A DNA stretch of 64,000 bases from Allodiplogaster sudhausi (GCA_945643635.1 CALZFC010000020.1:4608501-4672500), one strand, 5' to 3'. Counted from the first letter of the stretch, positions 41,705 to 54,717 are shown. Notes: generated by a model not told the origin, from the letters alone. Numbers and translations are program-made.

Positions 41705-42170
41705 GTACTTATGTAAATCTGATTGTAAATGGCGTCATTTTGTAGATTTTTTTTCAAAAAAAAGGAGTAGCGATATGTTTTGCCTTTATCCCTTCAAAAT
41801 TGACTGATAAAATTTTACAAAGATTTTTCGATGACCTTTATAAATCTATGTAAGAATATACTATGTTCCAGTGAAAAAATGACTGTAGCATCTTTATTCT
41901 CTGTGTCATTTCTCTGCCAGCTGACGAGACAAGAGAGGCTGGCTCTTCTTAAGAGTTCATTTGGCAAGTAATCACCAACACCCGAAATTGAAAGGTCGTG
42001 CCCGCCATTTTATCGCCCCCTGATAACTGTGCAAGGGGAATCGCCGACAGATATGGGCGAGGCAGGGAGAGAGAGAGAGAGTGAAAGAGAGAGAAAGATA
42101 GAGGGAGAGTTAGAGACAAAGGGAAAGAGAGAGGGTAAGGAAGAAGGAGTGTTGGAGCGGAACTGTTAAT

Positions 42171-42206
<36 letters not shown>

Positions 42207-42862
42207 TAGAAATGGAAACGAGTGTGCAGCAGGAGCAGTGGCTGCTTGTCCCCTCGAGTCTTCGTGTGGTTGGTGCCATTTGTCCTCATCCCTCCTCGAG
42301 GTCTGCGACCACTTCGGCTTCCCCCTCCTACTTGAAACACTATCGTCATTGGGTGCCTGCCCACCCCCTCCTCGCCGTTAGGACCCCTCCCCATCCCGGT
42401 TTCGTTAAACACATCTCACATATAAGGCATACGAGACGAATGATGATGACGATTCTTCTTTCCGCCTTCCTTTCGCGCACGTCGCCATTGCGGTAGCAGC
42501 AAAAGAAAACGAGGAGGGAGGCGGAAGCGGAACATAGGAGGGAGAGTTCGGGAGAACGAAGAGAGAGAGATAGAGGGGAAAGAAGAGAGAGCGATAGAGA
42601 GAGAGATATATATAGAGAGAGAGACTAGCGAATGATGACAAGAGTGGAGGAAAAGAGAGAAAGAGAGGTTAAACTTCCATTCCGAGGTGGCACAGAGTCT
42701 GCCTCTTTCCCTTACTGGCCTTCGTCGGGTAATCCTCGGATCCAGAAGCATTGGCGGAACTCTTTTCGTTGTCTCTGCCACTTGTGTACTCCAAGCAGCT
42801 TCGCGCGCACTCTCACCTCTCCTCCTTTCTTTGCTCTCTCTTTGCTCTCTCTATCCCTTTCC

Positions 42863-42914
<52 letters not shown>

Positions 42915-43227
42915 TTGATATCTGCAGAAGAAGTAGCGAGTTGCTTGTCAGCTTGCAGCTCCTTCTGCTGCTCCGTTTCATTTCTTCCATCTTTCATTTT
43001 CTCTCTTCCTCGGAATCCTCCCCTCCTCCCTTAGAAGGCGTCAAATTGCTTCGTGGACGCACGTGTGCTCTCCTTCTGCTTCTTCGCTGTTCAAACTGTC
43101 ACGGCTATACTCCCTTTGCTCTCTATCGCGCCCTTTACTTTCTCCTCCTATTTCTTTTTCTCTCTAAATTCGGCAACTCTCCTTCCTCTCTTTATCCATC
43201 TCCCTCTCTTTCTTTCTATCTCCCTTC
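39232..43227. repeat. Microsatellite-rich intergenic stretch, no supported gene
   Basis: Contains many plus-strand CT tracts (about 39510-39640, 40305-40395, 40673-40795, 41195-41260, 41540-41595, 42830-42915, 43185-43225), GA tracts (42070-42200, 42540-42635) and an (AT)n run at 41672-41701. Short unique islands, such as 41040-41170 and 42210-42500, are open on the minus strand with Arg/Gly-rich or Lys/Arg-rich translations. Neither has a domain or convincing splice sites. Confidence 0.65.
41672..41701. repeat. (AT)n microsatellite
   Basis: An uninterrupted run of AT dinucleotides of about 30 bp in AT-rich intergenic DNA. Confidence 0.95.
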
Positions 43228-43229
43228 AG
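43228..43229 (+). other. Probable trans-splice or 5' UTR acceptor for the GPCR gene
   Basis: A pyrimidine tract ending in CCCTTCAG lies 22 bases before the ATG at 43252. This is the usual layout of a nematode spliced-leader acceptor. It could equally end a 5' UTR intron. Confidence 0.5.
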
Positions 43230-43251
43230 GCAACTTGAGTGGGAGCACAGA

Positions 43252-44895
43252 ATGGAAGGGGACGAAGGCGGTATGCGCAACTGCACGTTCCGCTACTCCT
43301 GGGAGGATCCGCAGACGACTTTCGCTCTCTGGATCGACGGTTAGCCAGCGATTCGTTTAATTTGTTTAGTTTAACCGTCATTTAATTTCTTTTGTGCGGT
43401 GCAGGTTCATGGCAGAGCAAAGTCTAATGAACCTTGCTTTGACGTCATGTTGCAATTAACTTCCGCTTTTTTAGACTCAAACCTTCGTTTGCCCCCCCCC
43501 AAACTAATGCCCAGACAACATTAGCTGAGGAGCTAGAATATTTTGTTTCGGCCCGTTGCTTTTGGCTGGGATGAAAGTGCTTTTTGCTTGAGGGAACATT
43601 AGTAGTGCATTACATTTGCCTTTGGTGATTTGAGCATTTGAAAGTAGCTTTATGTTTATAATCATACCATTTAATGTACAGTATTTAGAGTGAATTGTTA
43701 AAGTTGAGAGTGATAATTAGTATTCTTCTTGATCGACAGGCCCATGCACCTTCATCGCAGCAGTGATGGCTCTCGTGGGCGCGCACTTCGCCGTCCGCTT
43801 CCTTCGCAAGGCCGGCCTGAACAAACATCTCACGGCAGGTACGTGGGGCCATGGCCTCTCGTCTTCCATTTCCACTAGACGCAGCCTGAGGCGGTCTAAG
43901 CTCTCACTCTCTCCTTCTCTTTCTCTCTCTCTCCTCTCTTTCTATCTCCTTATCTTTCTCTCTCTCTCCTTCTCTTTCTCTCTCACTCTTCTTCTATCTC
44001 TCCCTCACTGTCTGTGCTTGTCTCCCTCTCTGATCTTCACCGTAGTACTCCTTGCTCGTGCATATTGCCACTGGGCTGCTCTCGCACGCTTTTGTTGGTT
44101 TTCGTTTGCATAAATGAGCAGGGTGACAGGAGGAATAATGAGAGGCCTCGGGAGGAACGGGGAAGAAGGCCAACAAGATGTTTTGTTGGGAGACGATGCA
44201 TCATTAGACAACGGAACATCTTCCAGATGCGGAATGTATTCATTTACTCTCTCTCCCTCTCTCAATTTTCCTGTCGCTCCATGTCTCTCATGTCTCTCTT
44301 TCTGCTTCCATTTCTCTCTCTCTCCGTATTTCTCTCTCTCTCTCTCTCCATTTCTCTGCTCATTCTTACCTCGGTCTCATTTGTTTTCCGTCTCCTCTTG
44401 CTTTGTTCCAGTAATTAGCCTACGAGATCGGTTGTGAACCAGCATTCAGCAGACGAAAATTCATAGCATGTATGTATGTAATTTGAAGCTTGTTATCAAC
44501 GAACTTCTCAACTTTCTTCATTCGATCTTAGATTTAGTTTTCACTAATTTTTATGTTTTCTGTACTTTTCTGAGTATTGTACCTCGCCCCCAGATCTCTC
44601 TCTCTCTCTCTGTCTCTTTCTCTGTCTCTCTCAACTTCTCTTTTTCTATCTCTGCCACTCTCCTATATTCTCTCTCCTCTCTAATCTCTGCTGTCTCAGC
44701 TCTCTTCGCCCTCTGCGTGATCGACTCTCTTCTGATGTTGACTGTGTTCTTCTTCTACTCGATCGAGGCCAGCGGCCTTCTCCTCCTCCGCTCCAACATC
44801 ATGTACGACCGCCAGGCGTTCACTTCTTCCCTCCACGGCGTCGCCCAGTCCATGACAACAGCATCCGTCCGTTTCCCACTCTTTCTCTCTTACTT

Positions 44896-44926
<31 letters not shown>

Positions 44927-45470
44927 ATCCGTCTGTCTGACTTTCTCTTTTTTACTCTTTCTCACTCTTTATCTCTCTTTCTTCACCCATTATGAGCTTG
45001 CCTCAGGCTCAGAAAGAAAGAAGGAAGATCAAAATATGCCACGAACGTTGGGTTTCCTAAATAGACCGAAGAATGTGACTGTCCCCTTGAGGCTCGTTCA
45101 TGCTTCCTTTCTTTGGTAAACTTAGTGCTGCGTGCATTTGTGTACATATTAAAAAGTGCAATTGAATTAACTATCCTCGTATATCTTATAAGCAAACACG
45201 AAGGATGGTGTGTGAAAAAAGTGTGCCTTCCAGGCTATTTTAAGCAGACTTATGACTTGTAAATGTACAAGGACCAACGAGTACTAAACGTGGACTTAGT
45301 GCATACATCCCTCAGCTGAGTTCACTTTCCAGACCCTTCTCGTTATATGGGTGACTCTTCAACGCTTCATGGTCGTGCTCAGGCCCTTGAGATATGCCAG
45401 GAATCCAGCGGCAGGCAGAAGCACCTTACGGAGGGTGTCGCATGCTTCGAGAAGGTCTCTTTCTCATACA

Positions 45471-45520
<50 letters not shown>

Positions 45521-46174
45521 TTTATTCTCTCTTGGTCTCTCTCTCTCTCTCATTCATCCTTTAGATTAACAGTCGTCTTGCCACTAAGTAGGGAGAACGC
45601 TGAGAACGAGAAGGCGTCTGGGGAGGCGGCGGTGTTCTCTTCGTCTCCGGAGGGCAACGGTGCGGCGACGACGACGACTCTCATCCGCTCCCGCTACCGC
45701 GCCCCTTCCGTTCCGCTTCGCAAGGTGCTCCGCTCATTCATCATTCCTGGTCAGCACTATTTTTTTTAAATTATATAATAAAAAAAAGTCTATTTAACAC
45801 AATGCTTCACATTTTTCTAGTTCGCCTTTCGTTCATATTTTTGCTTTTGTTCTTGATGCACCGTCATTGCGATATAGACTGTTGCAGTAGTTGGCATTTG
45901 TTAATGCCATCAATTTTTATAGTTGTTTTCTGGAATGTCTGGAAGCGCAGAGTGATTGAGAGGGAGCGAGACTGGAAGAGAACGAGAGAGAAAGGGAGCG
46001 GGAGAGAGAGGAGAGGGAGAGAGTGAGATCTGGATCAATCGAGTTCACAGCTCCTTTGGGTAGGCATCCGTCACCTGCGAACAAGGCACATTCCACTTGC
46101 GCCCGGTCGTAAAGATAACCAACACCAAACCCCGTCATGTTCACTTGGATAATGAGAAATGAGAGACGGTGAAT

Positions 46175-46237
<63 letters not shown>

Positions 46238-48032
46238 TATGAGAGAGAGAGGAAGAAAAAGATTCGGACATAGAAGCAGGGCTTCAATCAATTCCCATGT
46301 TTACGAACGGTAATTTAAGAAGAAGTCATGCAACGGAACGTTGTGAAAAACATTTGTGAGAGCAAAAGAACAGCCGTAAATGTTTACATCTGCCCGTAGT
46401 AAGTTGAAAAGTAAAGCATGACGTTTTTCTTCCTTTGCCCTAAGAGGGAAGATTGACAGGGAAGTATCAGTATGTATGTACATACATACATAGATAGTTC
46501 CACCTATTGGGAACTCATTTCAAGCAATTCAACTATTACTTTACTTGTTGATTATATATCGTCCATTTTTCAGGAATTAAAATCTCCATCCGATTAAAAA
46601 ATAATAATAATAAAGATGAATCGTTGCAGGCCTGGTGATCCTGGTATCGTTCATCGTGAATGTTCCGGTGTACTTCGAGTTCACCGTGCAGCCCTGCTAT
46701 GACTTGCAACACGAGACTGTCACGAGCTGCCCTGTGCCAACTCGCTTCAGAGAAGCGGTTTCTCCCTTTAATATTTCATTTTCTTTTTCTTTTTTTTTAA
46801 CTGTTAATCATAACTTGGAAAATATTTTCTCTTTCTCTATGCACGTCGCATTCTTAAACCCTACATACTTCATCATGTCTTCTCACTTCCTTTTCTCTCC
46901 TTCTCTCTATCTCTCTCTCTTTCTCTCTGTCTATCTCACTTTCTCTCAATCTCGCTGACTTCCTTTCTCCTCTTTCAGTTCACTCGCTACAAGGCGATTC
47001 TGATGTCTCTGACGCAGACGATTGGCCCTGTGGCAGCCATTGCCATCATGACTGCCCTCACCGAATACCGAATCAACCAGTCCCTCAGGCAGCGCAGGAA
47101 GTCAGCATTATGCTTTTCCTTTTTTTCTGATGCTGCTCATTTCCTCTCTTCATTTACAAGTTCGATTACGTAATATCATTCAGTTAGAGTCTCTTATGGG
47201 GGTTTATTTTTTTAATAATCGCAACAGTATAATTTACTGGCTTTATATATTGTTTATTACTCACCGAGGGAGAAACATATTTAAATGAAGAATCATGGAT
47301 GGAATATTAAATGTGACTTGAGTGGCATTATCACTATATGCTAGTGAGAGCAAAGCGAGAGAAAGAAAACATTATTACGATAAAACGAAAGATACGGCAA
47401 AACAGCATGAAATAAAAATATAAGAAGAAATATCTAGAGAGTGTTAAAACAAGATACCATTATAGGAATGCCTGTAATCGGCATTTAAATTGGCTTGGGT
47501 TGACCGAGTTTACAATTGCGCTGGGGAGAGCATTCCAGGGGGTCACCGTTCGAGCAACAAAGCAGTTTTTGTGAACTTCAGAATTAAAAATCGGGAGAGC
47601 TTGGAGATGACGACGTTTAGAGGAGCGAGTGGTATAGGAATGAGGAGGGAAGGAGAAGAAACTGGAGGGTGTGATTGGTGTTCTATCACTGAGGATTTTA
47701 AAGACATGAATGAGATCTGCTTGGTGTCTCCTTGACGAAAGGGTCTTGAGGCCGAAGAGGGTGAGACGTTGGACGTATTTTAGCTCTTGCCCGATACGCT
47801 TGCACACGCTTCTCGTGTAGTCCCTCTGAACATTCTCAATTAAGTTACATAATCTGATCAATTTTGGATTAGCTTCGTTGTAGACTTTTCGAGAATCGCA
47901 GCCAGTCCGTTGTGATGACAGATCAGCTGAGAGAAAAGGTCTCGCGCACCGTCGCCGTCTTTATCACCGTCAAATTCTTGATCTTCAGGTTGCTTTCCTG
48001 CTTAAGGCACTGTTTCCTGCTTTCGCTACTTA

Positions 48033-48064
<32 letters not shown>

Positions 48065-48517
48065 TCTCTCTCTGTTCTATGGAAGAGTATATCTACCTGA
48101 AAGCCTAAGCCCTCTTTCTTGCGCAGAACAATGCCAGTGTTCTTCGACATCTACGAGAACCTGTACGGGATCGAGTCGTTCGGGGCGGTGCTGACCGTCC
48201 TGGTACGCATCTCTGACTTCATGATCGTCTTGAACTCGGCCACGAACTCCCTCGCCTACTTCGGCCGAAAGACGTCGGTGTCTCTGCTTATTTTCTTCGA
48301 GGTTTCTCGAAGCAAGACCATTGCTAGACTCTAACAGAGACTCTGCCATATTTGCTCTTCTTTTAAGGTGGCTGGAGAATCGTCTCCGGACCCATCTTCT
48401 CAAGAAGGAAGAGCGCAAGCTGAGGAAGAATAGCATTCGCGGAGATTCCATGCTGGTTAGCTCTCTCTCTCTCTCTCTCTCTCTCTCGCTCTCTCTCTGT
48501 CTCTCTCTCTTTTCTTC

Positions 48518-48553
<36 letters not shown>

Positions 48554-49215
48554 TTTGAACCGATTTTTTCTTTCCCTCACATGCTCTCATCTCTTTCTTG
48601 CGCATGCACTAGCACAAAAAATAAATTAAAGTAGTAACACTTCTGCTATATACACATACATACATATATACAGAATATGTACATATGCATGAGCCTGCAC
48701 AATAAATGATGTGTAGGTCGTTCTTGCAAGTAAATTATTCGTCTGCTGTAGACATGAAATGCATTTCTAAATATAAACTTCCGCTAAACCAAAATGGAGT
48801 CTTGGCCGTTCCCACGGCTTTGAATTCAATCTGCGCTTTTTTTTGACAAGGCCGACAGGATGGGCTCAAGTATCTTCTCTATTTATTGCAGTTGTACTTG
48901 ATGAACGAGAGGTCTTAGCTTAAGGAATCAAAAATCAGGGAAGGGTTGTGACTCAGAAAGGAAGACAAGAACGGCATTTTGGACGGAAGTAGAGTGTGAG
49001 AGTGAGCAAGAGAGAGAGAGCGTAAGAGAGTGAGGGAGAGGGAGAGACCAAGGGAGGGAGAGAAAGAAAGAATGCCCTTACTTCTGGATGATAGATGAGT
49101 AAGCTTCTTCCTCTTCCAGGGAAGCGATCGCAGGCGACTCAGCTCCAATGGAAGACGTTCTTCGGAGCAAGAAGTGCCACGCAGCCCGAGGCCTTATTTG
49201 GTCACTCAGACTTAG
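43252..49215 (+). CDS. Class A (rhodopsin-like) GPCR, FMRFamide/SRW-type neuropeptide receptor, complete, 11 exons
   Basis: A seven-helix plasma-membrane receptor, probably peptide-gated and G-protein-coupled. Exons are 43252-43339, 43740-43838, 44700-44866, 45333-45454, 45565-45749, 46630-46757, 46979-47100, 47902-47988, 48127-48273, 48368-48455 and 49120-49215 (TAG). Phases close to give 442 aa. Approximate helices: TM1 34-54, TM2 64-84, TM3 110-132, TM4 213-240, TM5 265-290, TM6 313-338, TM7 350-377. The DRY region is replaced by 'LQRFMVVLRPLRY', and the TM7 NPxxY by 'LNSATNSLAYFGRK', as in nematode FMRFamide-receptor and SRW relatives. Extracellular Cys residues occur at the start of TM1 and in the loop before TM5 ('QPCYDLQHETVTSCP'). 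Intracellular loop 2 is long (about 60 aa, Ser/Thr/Ala-rich). The ligand cannot be inferred. Confidence 0.88.
47460..47861 (-). mobile_element. 5'-truncated non-LTR retrotransposon (CR1/Jockey-like) C-terminal fragment
   Basis: A 133-codon minus-strand frame lies inside the GPCR intron 47101-47901, antisense to the gene. It matches the domain after the reverse transcriptase in CR1/Jockey-type LINEs: 'ENVQRDYTRSVCKR', then 'LKTLSSRRHQADLIHVFKIL', then 'FVARTVTPWNALPSAIVN' and 'FKCRLQAFL'. No reverse transcriptase or endonuclease is present, as expected for a 5'-truncated insertion. The frame is intact over its length, which suggests a fairly young copy. Confidence 0.85.
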
Positions 49216-49243
49216 GCCAGCATTCACTTCCTTCTTACCTTTA

Positions 49244-49288
<45 letters not shown>

Positions 49289-50199
49289 TATTTTGCTTCT
49301 CTTTCTTTTTTTGCTCTTTGCACAAAATCAGCTTATGCGGGTTCGTCTCCATATGCGCCCCTTCGCGCTCTCCCTCTATTTCTCTCTCTCTCCCTCTCTA
49401 TCTCTCTCTCCCTCTCGCTCCCTCTCTCTCTCCCGCTCTCTTTCTTTTCTCTCTTCAACACCATATTATATATTTTTGTCTTCCCGCCTTTGTGTCTTTC
49501 CCTCAATATTTTACAAGCAACACTTTTTATTGTTTATGATAATATAATTCTTGCGTCGTATGCCGGGGTTCAATTTACGAATGACTTGAAATGACTACTG
49601 GCATCCTTGATGCAAACCCGGTCTTCTTTAGCAGAATTGCATTTCATCCTCATCCTACGTATTCTCTGATTGTGAGACACGCGGTGCCACTTTTTCTATA
49701 GTTTTCTTCTTCTTTCATCTGATCTCATTTGTGCAAAATAGTTTTTCTTCAAAGCATCTTGCCCATATGTATATACATATACATATACACCACTATGAAT
49801 ACCATATACAAAATAGCGTTTAGGTGTTTATTACACAAAGAGAAAAATTAAGTGCAGACTGTAATAAAGACATGAATGGCCGACTGAATGTGTATGTACA
49901 CAGAGCGAGTTTTAACATTTGAAGAGATAGCGAGTTGCTCGCAGCTGATACCGAGTACGCCGTGGACTGAAACCAGCGGAGCAAAAACAAAAATGCATCT
50001 GCAGATGTTTGTGTGATTCTCGTTCTTCTTCTCTCTGTATTTCTAATGGCTCACAACAATTCCACCATTCCAGCTAATCGCTCTTTTCCTTCTTTCGATG
50101 TCATTCCAATGGAGGCTGCTCAAGATGGAAGATGGCTGCGAACCCGTTTCTTCTGAGATGCGGTCAGCATCGAGAGCTGCTCACATCTGGCAACTCCTG

Positions 50200-50238
<39 letters not shown>

Positions 50239-50275
50239 CCTCTTTCTCTCTCTCTCTCTCTCTCTTTCCCTCTCC

Positions 50276-50306
<31 letters not shown>

Positions 50307-51107
50307 GTTCTCTCTCTGTTTCTTCCTATCCTTCGTTCTCTCTAGGTAGACGGGAGAACTGCCAAAATGGGCTCATGAAGAAAAGAAAAAAAGAAAGCCA
50401 AGGGAACGTCCGGTCCAGTCAACAACAAGCAAGAAAGATCAGTCGCTGTTTTCGGCGAAGCATTCTGCACTTTCTCTACGTTCAGCTATCTGCTTTTATC
50501 TCTGTCTCTTTCACTCTCTTCTTTTTTCTCTTCCACTCTCTCGTTCTTACTCCGTCTCCCGCTCGCTCACTCTTTCATAAAGTTTCACTATCTCCTCTCA
50601 TTCTCTTATTCTCTTGAGTTCTCTCTAAGAAGCCTCTATCTTTCTTATAACAATCAGACCTCTCTCTCAACTACTTGCTAGCGAAACAGTTTCTTCTTTG
50701 AAAAGGGCCAACGCATTGAATGCGTACAAGACGGATAAGAACGGTAAAGATTCGCAGAACAGTAAGAAGGGTTTGAAACAGGGAGAACTACAAGGAACGG
50801 AACGAGGGGAAGGGCGAGGCAGCCAGGCCCAGCTGCAAGGTCACATGGACTGCCCGGCCACTCCGGTGTGTCCATCTTCCCCGTCAGGCTTCTCTCTTTC
50901 TCTCTTTCTCTAACGTTCTCCCTCTCACTCTCTCATTAAATCTCTAGCTTACTTCGGGTTAGCTGATAAAAGCGATTGACTTGTATAAGACGAATGCAGT
51001 AGGATAGCAACAAAGAGAAAGTGAGATGGGAAGTGCGTGGGAGACTGAAGAGAGAACGGTCTCGGTTAGAAGGGGAGAGGCTTGGCAAGCTGAAGATAGA
51101 TCTCGAG
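49216..51107. repeat. Intergenic region between GPCR and collagen, CT-rich
   Basis: CT tracts at 49245-49285, 49370-49450, 50198-50310 and 50885-50935. Unique AT-rich DNA at 49500-50090 and a mixed stretch at 50350-50880 show no supported exon. The last few hundred bases should contain the collagen promoter. Confidence 0.6.
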
Positions 51108-51115
51108 TATAAAAG
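51108..51115 (+). promoter_or_regulatory. TATA box of the collagen gene
   Basis: TATAAAAG lies 62 bases before the collagen ATG in otherwise unique sequence, consistent with a short 5' UTR. Nematode cuticle collagen genes commonly have TATA promoters. Confidence 0.75.
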
Positions 51116-51169
51116 GGCAGCCTCTGCTGTGTAGAGACAGAGGTCGGTGCTCGCTCTCCTCTGCTCAAG

Positions 51170-52544
51170 ATGGAGATCGACAACAAAGTCAAGGCGTACA
51201 GAGTGGTCGGCTATGCCGCCGTCACCTTCTCGGCCATCGCCGTCCTGTCCATCTGCGTGACGCTCCCGATGGTCTACAACTACGTCGCCCACGTGCGCCG
51301 CCAGGTCACCAACGAGCTCGGTCTCTGCAAGGTCTGAACACACTCTCCTCATGCTACAGTATCCACTTCGTCCAACGAAGAGTCATATCAATACAGAAAT
51401 TGGAAAAAATTCTCAATTTTACAGATTAGGGTCTGTTCTAAACCAAATATTTTAGCTTTATTAGAAAAAAAAATCACTTTCGAAAAACCATGAGATTGAA
51501 GATGTAAGATTTCCTTGATTTCAGACCAACGTCCAGGGCATCTGGCAGGACGTGTACAACATCAAGGAGATGCCGATGCACAGGAACCGCACTGCTCGCC
51601 AGGCCGGCTATGACGGCTTCGACAGCGGATCTTCGGGCGGATCTTCGGGTAGCTACGGAGGCTCCTCTGGCGGCGGAGGCTACCAAGGCGGCGGAGGTGG
51701 CGGATACCACGGTGGCTCTTCCGGAGGCGGCGGATACCACGGCGGATCTTCCGGAGGCGGTGGATACCGCGGTGGTTCTTCCGGAGGCGGTGGCGGCGGA
51801 TACCGCGGAGGTTCGTCCGGCGGCGGCGGCGGCGGTGGCTACCGCGGCGGCTCGTCTGGTGGTGGCGGTGGCTCTGCCTTCTCCTCCAACTACCACTCCA
51901 GCGACTCAGGCGCTGGCGGCGGTGGCTCTTGCTCTGGCTGCTGCCTGCCCGGCCCCGCTGGCCCTGCTGGTGCCCCTGGCCGCGCCGGTACCCCCGGTCG
52001 CCCTGGTGCCCCTGGCTCCCCTGGCAACCCCGGCCGCCCCAACGGCAAGCCCTGCAACCCGATCACTCCTCCCCCGTGCCACCCGTGCCCGGCTGGACCT
52101 CCCGGCCCCGCCGGTGCTCCTGGACCCGCTGGAAGCCCTGGCCACCCCGGTGGCCCCGGACCCAAGGGACCCGACGGTGGACCCGGCTCTGCCGGAGCTC
52201 CCGGAGGCAACGGACACCCTGGCCGCCCCGGAAACAACGGAAGACCTGGTGCCCCCGGCAAGTCCGCCTCCGGCGGAGGACCCAAGCCCGGACACCCTGG
52301 CGCGCCCGGCCAGCCCGGTGGTCGCGGACCCCCCGGCCCTGCCGGCCGACCTGGCAACGACGGCCGCCCAGGAAACCCCGGAGCTCAGGGCCAGCCCGGC
52401 TCCCCCGGACAGCCCGGCTCTGACGGACACCCCGGACAGGCCGGCCGCCCTGGCAGCTCCGGCGGCTCTGGCGAGCGCGGTATCTGCCCCAAGTACTGCG
52501 CCATCGACGGAGGCATCTTCTTCGAAGACGGAACTCGCCGTTAA
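51170..52544 (+). CDS. Cuticle collagen with Gly-rich insert, complete, 2 exons
   Basis: A secreted structural protein of the nematode cuticle, processed and cross-linked in the apical extracellular matrix. Exons 51170-51331 and 51525-52544 give 393 aa. An N-terminal block with a membrane/signal-anchor segment (about residues 14-40, '[15 protein letters not shown]') is followed by 'RNRTARQ' at 74-80, a likely subtilisin-type cleavage site. A Gly/Ser/Tyr-rich domain of '[11 protein letters not shown]'-type repeats spans about 85-188. A Cys cluster 'CSGCC' (190-194), a short Gly-X-Y block, the Cys-bearing interruption '[12 protein letters not shown]' and a long Gly-X-Y domain follow, ending in '[12 protein letters not shown]'. 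This tail is typical of one Caenorhabditis col subgroup. Codon use is strongly C/G-biased, unlike the surroundings, as in highly expressed genes. The exact orthologue cannot be assigned. Confidence 0.96.
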
Positions 52545-52599
52545 GCAGTCACTGCTTGGCCAGTCCACGCTCTCTCTTCACTTTTATTCTTTTGCTCTC

Positions 52600-52605
52600 A
52601 ATAAA
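52600..52605 (+). terminator. Poly(A) signal of the collagen gene
   Basis: AATAAA lies 56 bases after the collagen TAA, the right distance for a short 3' UTR. Confidence 0.8.
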
Positions 52606-53414
52606 GCATCCTTGCAATGCAAACCATCTCGTTTGTTCCTTCATACATCAACACAGGAGATGTAGAAACAAAACGTTGCAAAGCATGGAACGTTTGGACA
52701 AGTTCAGTCAATATTTCCCAGATAGGCCATTCCTCGCCGAATTAAGGCATGCTGAAGCTCACCTTTAATTCACTCACCTATAAAGTTCTGTTTAGCTCTG
52801 TTAAGAGGATTAAATGGATGGGAACTTAGTCGAATTATAAGAAAAAAGTTTATCATGGGCACCTTTCAGAATTATAATCAATTCTAACTGTTACAAGCCA
52901 GTAGTAAGACAATCAAGAACAAAAATAATGCGTAATTACCACGTTGATTAGTACACATTATGCCTGTCGATCTAAGGCTTGGTTTTACATGTAACTTGTA
53001 CATGCAATCAGGGGATACTGATTATAATCAAAATACAAATGAATTCTAACATTTAGTACATTCTTGGAATTATTGAAAGGGTTTGAAGAAATACAGAGAT
53101 AAAACCGTCGATATATGTACATAGGTATGTTAATATGTCCATTACTACGTAAATATCAGGAATAAGGTTAGTAATATTTTGATAAAACATACGTACATCT
53201 ATTCATGCTTATATAAATTTATAATAGTAAAGAAGGCAGAATAAAAGTTGCTATTAATTACTTAAGAAGATTATTAAGAAGAATCCTTAGAATATACTTT
53301 TAAAGGCAATTTCTTAACGTCAGATAAAACTCGCAAAATACATCACACTAAGATCGTAATATCAGATTTCATATAATTAGTTCCCGGCGCGAATTTCGAA
53401 TGCGGTTATCACAG
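52606..53414. other. AT-rich intergenic DNA, no gene seen
   Basis: Unique AT-rich sequence between the collagen 3' end and the palindrome. I see no open frame or repeat worth naming. Confidence 0.6.
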
Positions 53415-54423
53415 GCACTTTAAGAGAGCCTCTCTGTAAGACTCAAGGAGGACGCTATGGACGCCTGCCCTAGAAAAATTTCATGTTTCTATAACCTTGA
53501 AAACATTATGAGGGATGCATATAGTGTTCATAACGAAGTTTATTTTTTCGAAAAATTTTCAAAAATTTTTTTCTCTTAGTTATAAGTCGAAATGCTCCAA
53601 AACTTTGGGAGACCATATCTCAAGTTACACTTAATATTTCTCGAAAATCTTTTTAATGTTAAATTTCTTGTTCAAAACTGCACAAAAAAGGCCGTGGTGA
53701 CTATTTTCGAAAAAAATTATTTTTATGACTTTTGCCCAATTTAATTTTTTGAAATGTGGTTTTCAGACAATAACTTTTTTTATATTATTACTTACAAAAA
53801 ACTGAATCATCCATAAGAAAGAGCAGGAAAAACTACATATAATATGTTTCTACGAGGAAAAATCTCGATTACTTTTTTTGGGTATCTGCATTTGAATATC
53901 GGTTTCTAAGCAAATTTCGGGGTTGGCTGCAAACCACGATATCAATCAAACTTCATACATTCTTAAACTGAATAGTCTATTCGATGTCATTTTTTATGCT
54001 CTTCAAAATGGTATATGATTTGTACATAAAAAGATTAAGTTTTAAGGTCGAAAATTGACTTTTTGTGTTTTAGGCGAATTTCTGGTGTTCAAATACGTAT
54101 TCTTTGGACCTTTACTGGGTCTTGTACTCTGATTTCCAAAATAATATTTAGACTGAAAGAAAGAGCAGCTAAAACTGAGTCGGATATAGCTTTATTACCA
54201 AAATCAGAGGATACTTTTTTTGGGAACATGTATTTGAATGTTGCCTATTGAAGGCGATATTACTGAATATTTCTTGGAAAATATTTCAAAATTGTCATTT
54301 TGAAAGATCTAGCACCCAATAATGGGTATTCCATGATTCTTTGAAGTTCTTTTATGATATACCACTCAAAAGTACTCAAAAAGTCAAGAAATTTCATTTT
54401 TACGAGCATAGATGGCGAAATAA

Positions 54424-54717
54424 ATGTACGAAAACTCCTTCGAAGCCTACTATCAGGTCATTTGTGAGCCCGATTGCCAAGAAGGTCATAACCATTTGAA
54501 AGAGCAGAGGCTTTTACATAATATATCCACCGATGAAAGAGCAAAACCTGTACATGTTTCAGAAATTTTGAAATTTCGAAAAAAATCGACTACAGGTTTC
54601 GACTATTTTGAGCTGTTCGGCGAAAGCTGGCAAAAATGGAAACTATGTTCTGAAAACTCAACCATAATGTTTGTTGAGACGAGAAACATGAATCTGATGT
54701 TCATTTTCTACTTTTGA
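54424..54717 (+). CDS. 97-codon ORF in the left palindrome arm, unrecognised
   Basis: An ATG-initiated frame ending at a TGA just inside the spacer edge. The translation is mixed and non-repetitive ('ENSFEAYYQVICEPDCQEG' near the start, 'GFDYFELFGESWQKWK' later), with no family that I recognise. The copy in the right arm encodes exactly the same protein, with three synonymous differences. It could be part of a larger interrupted gene copied into both arms, or chance. Confidence 0.3.
   Translation: MYENSFEAYYQVICEPDCQEGHNHLKEQRLLHNISTDERAKPVHVSEILKFRKKSTTGFDYFELFGESWQKWKLCSENSTIMFVETRNMNLMFIFYF

Noticed and set aside
51610..52665. Long alternative-frame and antisense ORFs over the collagen gene
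   Set aside because: They are shadows of GC-rich Gly-X-Y codons; the +1 frame with '[11 protein letters not shown]' is the real one.
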